Below, piece after piece: positions 1-5,000 of a stretch of DNA of 13,169 bases. Position numbers and translations under genes: made by a program. Origin of the DNA: an uncultured beta proteobacterium (GTDB lineage Bacteria; Pseudomonadota; Gammaproteobacteria; Burkholderiales; Burkholderiaceae_C); the NCBI GenBank assembly GCA_903958915.1, contig CAJBVC010000704.1, positions 1-13,169 of the forward strand, read 5' to 3'. The notes under the pieces were generated by a model. The model saw only the letters and a program-made list of their open reading frames with translations, was not told where the DNA came from and searched no databases. Numbering within the stretch: position 1 is the first letter of the stretch; each line of letters begins with the position of its first letter.

Positions 1-767
1 AAAGCCCAATCGATGCTTACTTTGACAGTGCACGGCGCGCGGCGCTCACCGACGTGGCTGACACCACGGTGCGGCGCATGGCGCGCGACATCCAGCGGGC
101 GCTGCCCAACAGCATTCGTAATCCCAGTGATGCCACCAATCAATGCATAGAATTTATCCCCACCAAGACAGGCGGCCGTTATCGGGCTGCTTCGGACGGA
201 TCGGTCGTACCTGTTGTGGACTTTCTCGACTTCACCACAGCAGACAGCAGTTTCAATATGTTGGGTCTAAACAGTACGCTACCGGTCGATCAGCGGATCG
301 TAGGGACAGATGTCATCGCGGTTTACAACCTGGGGATTGCCGGTTCAGATGCCTACACCGGAGTCAACACAGCTGTAGTGTCGAGTGTTGAAGGCACTCC
401 AACCCTGGCGGCAAACGAGACCAAAATTACCTTGGCCGCTGGAAAACAGTTTCCATTGCAGTCGGGCAGCGGTCGGTTTCAGGTGATACCGAACGATGAA
501 AAGATAGTGTCTTTTGTATGCCCCACCGCAACCCCTGGAAATCTCGTTCGCAATTCCAACTACACCTATCCCGCGTCCATAAGTGCAACGACTGCCTGCC
601 CCACGAACGGCGCAATACTGGCCAAAAATGTAACGTGTACATTCAACTACAGCGGCTCAGACCTGCAACGCAATGCACTGGTCAGTATGGTGCTTTCCGT
701 GACCGACAGTTCCAGCGGCGAGGCCATTCGGCTGCAGCATGAAGTGCATGTGAGCAATACGCCATGA
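1..767 (+). CDS. mshO: MSHA biogenesis protein MshO, 3' part (PilW-like minor pilin)
   Basis: This reading frame is open from the left window edge (first whole codon at 3) and gives 254 residues to the TGA at 765-767, so the start and the prepilin leader lie upstream. The GTG at 54 and ATG at 78 are internal codons, not starts. The visible part opens with PIDAYFDSARRAALTDVAD followed by VRRMARDIQRALPNS, which I recognise as the segment just after the N-terminal pilin helix in MshO proteins. It ends with HEVHVSNTP, a typical MshO C-terminus, so the 3' end looks intact. The globular part has several Cys (C-terminal third) that could pair. MshO is a minor pilin of the MSHA pilus, processed by the prepilin peptidase and held in the inner membrane before assembly. 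The stop overlaps the next gene's start as ATGA, which implies translational coupling. Family assignment is by pattern recognition; the gene order (mshP and mshQ downstream) supports it strongly. Confidence 0.88.
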   Translation, partial: SPIDAYFDSARRAALTDVADTTVRRMARDIQRALPNSIRNPSDATNQCIEFIPTKTGGRYRAASDGSVVPVVDFLDFTTADSSFNMLGLNSTLPVDQRIVGTDVIAVYNLGIAGSDAYTGVNTAVVSSVEGTPTLAANETKITLAAGKQFPLQSGSGRFQVIPNDEKIVSFVCPTATPGNLVRNSNYTYPASISATTACPTNGAILAKNVTCTFNYSGSDLQRNALVSMVLSVTDSSSGEAIRLQHEVHVSNTP

Positions 768-1096
768 AACCAACAAACGTACAAGAGTCCATCGCTGACG
801 CAGTTCAAAGAATACTCTCGGTCGCATCTCCGAGCCGAATCATCTTGTTCGGGTCGCAAGCGCGCGGCCAAGCAGATTCGAACGCAGATATTGACCTGAT
901 GGTGATCGAGCCGACGGTAGAGCGCCCGGCGCAAGAGGCCGCCCGACTCTATAGGGCTGTGGGGTGGGTCGGCGTTGGCGTGGATATATTGGTGTACTCA
1001 GAAGATGAGTACGCTTCGCGCAGCAGCGTGCCTGGCACCGTATTGCATCAGGCGCGCACAGAGGGAAAGGTGGTGTATGACCGAAGCCGCCATTGA
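764..1096 (+). CDS. MntA-like minimal nucleotidyltransferase (MNT), putative antitoxin of a HEPN-MNT pair
   Basis: The product has 110 residues, the usual size for minimal nucleotidyltransferases. The catalytic signature is complete: G30-S31, ten residues, then D42-x-D44 (GSQARGQADSNADIDLMV), with a third acidic residue at D74 in VDILVY. Together these match the polymerase-beta fold GSx10DxD family that includes MntA. In characterised pairs MntA transfers AMP from ATP to a tyrosine of its partner HEPN toxin and so neutralises it; activity on this partner is inferred. The ATG at 764 overlaps the mshO stop (ATGA), and no strong Shine-Dalgarno sequence precedes it, so translation probably depends on ribosomes finishing mshO. 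It overlaps the HEPN gene by 20 bases. Presence inside a pilin operon is unusual. All three metal-binding acids are present, so I see no sign of decay. It could also be an orphan KNTase-type enzyme, but the HEPN neighbour argues for the toxin-antitoxin family. Confidence 0.88.
   Translation: MKPTNVQESIADAVQRILSVASPSRIILFGSQARGQADSNADIDLMVIEPTVERPAQEAARLYRAVGWVGVGVDILVYSEDEYASRSSVPGTVLHQARTEGKVVYDRSRH
1066..1070 (+). promoter_or_regulatory. Shine-Dalgarno for the HEPN gene
   Basis: AAAGG lies 6 bases before the ATG at 1077, inside the end of the MNT gene. It supports that ATG rather than the in-frame upstream codons at 975 onward, which would give an extension unlike HEPN proteins. Confidence 0.55.
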
Positions 1097-1487
1097 TGAG
1101 TCTCGCAGGTTGCTGCGAATAGCGCTGGCGGACTTTGCCGCATGCAAAGCACTGATCCATGCGCCCGGCGTTCGCTTTGCCAACGCTGCGTTTCATGGCC
1201 AGCAGGCGCTTGAAAAAGCACTGAAAGCTGTGTTGACCGCTCGCGGCTTGGATTTTGGTCGAACCCATAATTTGGTGTCTTTGGCTGGGCAATTGAAGCA
1301 ATCCGGTGAATCGTTGCCTGAAACCGGCGACGCCTTGTCATTGATTAACCCTTACGCGGTCAGTCTACGGTACGACGATCTTGACGATGAGTTGCTTTCG
1401 CCCGCGCTGCTTTGTGATGTCGTTGCCCTGCTCATCGAATGGGCGGCGAATAGGGTCGAGGCGCTTTGTAGGGGTGTCGCGCTGTGA
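1077..1487 (+). CDS. HEPN-domain protein (PF05168-like), putative toxin partner of the MNT
   Basis: Starting at the ATG with a good Shine-Dalgarno, the protein has 136 residues and is largely helical. Residues 38-53 (AFHGQQALEKALKAVL) and 61-69 (GRTHNLVSL) match the two most typical motifs of the PF05168/COG2250 HEPN family; LRYDDLDD near residue 97-104 matches its usual third motif. HEPN proteins paired with MNT antitoxins are ribonucleases or RNA-binding proteins, some acting on tRNA. The canonical RNase motif (R, 4-6 residues, H, near the C-terminal helix, often with a following Tyr) is not visible: after R98 there is no His. An R33-x6-H40 pair exists but lies in the N-terminal family motif. 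Ribonuclease activity is therefore uncertain. The stop at 1485-1487 overlaps the mshP start as GTGA. A non-toxic substrate-binding partner of the MNT is the main alternative. Confidence 0.85.
   Translation: MTEAAIDESRRLLRIALADFAACKALIHAPGVRFANAAFHGQQALEKALKAVLTARGLDFGRTHNLVSLAGQLKQSGESLPETGDALSLINPYAVSLRYDDLDDELLSPALLCDVVALLIEWAANRVEALCRGVAL
1469..1474 (+). promoter_or_regulatory. Shine-Dalgarno for mshP
   Basis: TAGGGG lies 9 bases before the GTG at 1484, inside the 3' end of the HEPN gene. It supports the GTG as the mshP start, which also gives a prepilin leader of sensible length. Confidence 0.5.
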
Positions 1488-2023
1488 CATTTCACGATGC
1501 CAGTGGCCGACAAACAGGCTTCGCCGCCATCGCCGCCATCTTTCTGGTGGTGATTCTGGCGGCGCTGGGCGGCTTCATGGTGACGTTTTCTAACACCCAG
1601 CAACTCACGTCCGCACAGGATGTACAGGGCACGCGGGCCTATTGGGCGGCGCGCGCGGGGCTGGAGTGGGGGGTGGGTAGTGTGGTGGCTTGCGCCAATA
1701 TCGCAACGACGTGCCCGCGCACCACCTCCACACCGGTACCGTCCTGCCCAGCATCGCCCACAACCTTGTCAACCACTTTCGATGGCGGCTTTAGCGTGAC
1801 TGTTTCATGCTCCCGTGCAGACTATCTGGAGGCACCGCCCGCGCCCGGCAACGCCAATCGCTATATCTACCAATTCACATCCGTGTCAACGAGTGGTACT
1901 GTGGGAACCATAGGATATGTAGAGCGCAGTGTGTCCGCTTCGATGGAGTGCATGCGCAATGCACCGAAGGATGGGGTGGCCTATGTCGCAATTACGGACC
2001 CGCTAACCTACACCTGTGGTTAG
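1484..2023 (+). CDS. mshP: MSHA biogenesis protein MshP (PilX-like minor pilin)
   Basis: The 179-residue product begins with a short polar leader and a type III prepilin site, RQTG|FAAIAAIF, cleaved after G12, followed by a hydrophobic helix to about residue 34 and then FSNTQQLTSAQ and RAYWAARAGLEWG, which are hallmarks of MshP. The mature residue 5 is Ala rather than the Glu usual in major pilins; missing Glu5 is typical of GspK/PilX-like minor subunits found at the pilus tip. The GTG start overlaps the HEPN stop (GTGA). Cys residues in the middle and near the end could form disulfides in the periplasm. The tail after VERSVSASM, about 25 residues ending in TYTCG, seems longer than in MshP proteins I remember and may be a strain-specific extension. 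A run of six G at 1668-1673 lies in the helix-to-head region. With mshO and mshQ it forms the minor-pilin end of the MSHA operon. Confidence 0.87.
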   Translation: MTFHDASGRQTGFAAIAAIFLVVILAALGGFMVTFSNTQQLTSAQDVQGTRAYWAARAGLEWGVGSVVACANIATTCPRTTSTPVPSCPASPTTLSTTFDGGFSVTVSCSRADYLEAPPAPGNANRYIYQFTSVSTSGTVGTIGYVERSVSASMECMRNAPKDGVAYVAITDPLTYTCG

Positions 2024-2031
2024 TCCTCGCA

Positions 2032-2079
2032 ATGGAGCAGAGTTTGGATATGAAATCACCTGCGAGACTGGAGCAATGA
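2032..2079 (+). CDS. Mini-ORF of 15 codons ending on the first mshQ start (possible coupling leader)
   Basis: ATG at 2032 opens a 15-codon frame (MEQSLDMKSPARLEQ) whose TGA at 2077-2079 shares a base with the mshQ ATG at 2079 (TGATG) and overlaps the alternative ATG at 2076 (ATGA). The start is 9 bases after the mshP stop and has no clear Shine-Dalgarno, so it could only be reached by ribosomes re-initiating after mshP. It may be chance; a similar mini-ORF precedes the second mshQ. Confidence 0.25.
   Translation: MEQSLDMKSPARLEQ
2070..2073 (+). promoter_or_regulatory. Shine-Dalgarno deciding the first mshQ start
   Basis: GGAG is 5 bases before ATG 2079 but only 2 bases before ATG 2076, which favours 2079. 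A further in-frame ATG at 2130 has AAAGG only 2 bases upstream and would give a shorter signal peptide. Confidence 0.5.
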
Positions 2080-5000
2080 TGAACAATCTGAGCAAGTGGT
2101 GCCCTTTCGCCATATGCGTGCCAAAGGCGATGGTGCGCTGGTTGGCGCTGGCAGCGCTGTTGGTCCTTGGTGGATTTGCGCAGGCGGCTACGTTTTTGTT
2201 GCCTGCAGCGATCGGTTCTGGTCCCTTCAGTAGTTGCAGCTTTACATCGGGAACCACCTACAGTTGCACCAGTTCGGTATTGATTGACAACAACGATACT
2301 GTGAATTTCACCCAGTCAATGACACTGGCAGTGATAGGCGCCGGCAGAGACTTCGAAGTGGGCAACAACAGCTTTGTGAATGGCAACGGCTTTGCTGTCA
2401 CGATTACTGCCGCAGATGACATCAAGTTGGGCAATAGTTTCGTTGGTTCCATCAATTTCAGTGCCGGCGATGATTTTGATGCCGGCAACTCAGCCACGAT
2501 TACAGGCAACGTTACCGCGGGCGACGACGTGATTTTCGGCAACTCGACCAGTGTGACCGGTGATGTCACAGCAAGCGACAAGTTGACAGTGGGTAGTGGC
2601 ACCATAACCGGCAATTGCACCTACTCGACCACCAATTACACCTGCACGTCAAAAACTCTGTCGATCGGCAACGCCAGCGTCACTGAGGGAAATAGTGGAA
2701 CCACCACCATGACGTTCACCGTCACCCTCAGCACTGCTGCAACCAGTAACGTGACTGTGAACTACGCCACGAGCAACGGCATAGCAACAACGGCCGACAG
2801 TGACTATGTGGCTACCAGTGGAACGCTGACATTCACATCGGGTCAGAGCAGCAAAACCATCAGCGTCACCGTCAACGGCGACATAAAGTTTGAAGCCAAT
2901 GAAACTTTCACCATGACACTCTCTGGCGCCACCGGCGCCACGATCAGTACCGCCATGGGAACCGGAACGATTACCAACGACGATACCGCGCCCACACTCA
3001 GCATAGCGAGTGCATCGTTCACTGAAGGCAATTCAGGCACGTCCATGATGGGTTTCACGGTGACTCAAAGCGCAGTGAGTGGTTTGGCTACTACAGTTAT
3101 TTTCGGGACAAGCGCAGGGTCCGCTATTGCTGGCGCATCGTGTGCTGCGGGAATTGATTATGTGACGGCTGGCGGGACAGTGACCATAGCAGCAGGTGCC
3201 ACCACCGGCACTATATCCGTGACTGTCTGTGGAGACTTAGTTTATGAATTGGACGAAACACTGACTGTCACTCTCTCCAGTCCAACCAACGCAACGATCA
3301 CATCCCCAAGCGCAACCGGCACCATTTCCAACGACGACGCCGTACCCACGTTGTCGATTGCAAGTGCCTCAAAGGCAGAGCTAATTGGCGGCACTTCCAA
3401 TCTGACGTTCACCGTTACGCAGAGTGCGGCAAGTGCATTCGATACAACAGTCACTTACGCCACAAGTCCGGGAACAGCCAATGCCGGCTCCTCGTGTGCT
3501 GCGACTGTTGACTATGTGACGGCCAACGGGACAGCCACGATCTCCGCGGGTTCTACCACGGCCACGATCAACGTATCCATTTGTGGCGACACCTTGTACG
3601 AGCCCAACGAGACATTTACCGTCACACTGTCGAGCCCCAACAATGCGTCGATATTGACTGGGACCGCTACAGGCACCATCAACGACGACGATGCCATGCC
3701 ATCGCTCTCCATAGCCAGCGTAGCGATGGCCGAGGGCCTCGCAGGCACCACGCCAATGACTTTCACCATTACGCTGAGTGCTGCCAGTGGGTATAACACT
3801 TCGGTAAGTTACGCCACCACCGACGGCTCTGCCACTGGCGGGAGCTGCGGCACATTTGGCGTGGATTACGGCACCTCCACGGGTACTGCCACTATCGCAC
3901 CGGGATCGACGACAGCGACGTTCGTTGTGCCTGTTTGTGGTGACACAACTCTCGAAGCCAATGAGTCATTCACAGTGACGCTGTCCGCTTCAGCAAATGC
4001 CACCATTCTGACCACCACAGCCAATGGCACGATCACCAACGACGACACGGCGCCCAGTTTGTCGATTGCCGGCGTGTCTGCTGCAGAGGGCAATCTGGGT
4101 ACCTCGACGATGACCTTCACGGTAACCCAAAGCGCAGCCAGTGGACTGACTACTACCGTCAACTTTGCCACGAACGCAGGCACTGCAACGGTGGGTGCAT
4201 CCTGCACGACCGGTGTGGACTACCTGAACGCCAGCGGCGTGGTGACCATTACTGCAGGATCAACGACAGCGACGATTCCCGTGACAATTTGCGGGGACGC
4301 GACGTTCGAGCCGGATGAGACATTTACGGTCACGCTCTCAATCCCGGCCAATGCAACCCTTGCGACAGCGGTATCGACGGGCACCATCACCAACGACGAC
4401 ACCGGTCTAACACTGAGTATTGCGAGTGCGTCGGTAATCGAGGGCAATTCTGGCACTACCAACCTGACCTTCACCATTACCCAAAGTGCGATCTCCACCG
4501 TAGCAACCACCGTGGTCTATGCCACCAGCAACGGTGCTGGTGCCAAACCCGCGACCGGGGGCACGTGCGGCACAGTGGGGCACGACTACGCCACCACTAG
4601 CGGCACGGCCACCATTCCCATTGGCTCCACCAGCACGACGTTTGCGGTACCGATATGCGGTGATACCACGATTGAGACCGATGAAACGTTCACGGTGACA
4701 CTATCAGCGGCCAGCAATGCCACCATCAGCACTACTACGGCCACCGGCACCATAACCAATGACGACGTGTGCGCCTGTGTTCCGAAGAACGGCAACCTGA
4801 TTGCCAATCCGGACTTCGAGGAGTTGTGCGCCAGCACGGTTGTTCAGAATTTTGGTGCAGTTAGCGGCGGCACCGTCAATATGCGTAACGGAGTGTGTGG
4901 GTGGAGCATGAACGGTACCGGCATGGAAACTTGGGAAAACACGACACTGAAGCCCGCCTCAAGTGGCACCGTGTTCGTGGAGCTCGACGGCTATTCCGGC

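Noticed and set aside
54..767. GTG at 54 as a gene start
   Set aside because: The frame is open to the left edge and the residues before 54 already match MshO, so this is an internal codon of a truncated gene.
840..1301. Minus-strand open frame of 153 codons over the HEPN-MNT pair
   Set aside because: The + strand carries complete catalytic and family motifs here; the opposite product has none.
1668..1673. Six-G run in mshP (and a similar one at 8448-8453) as phase-variation tracts
   Set aside because: Six bases is short for efficient slippage and such runs are expected by chance in this composition; only the eight-G run stands out.
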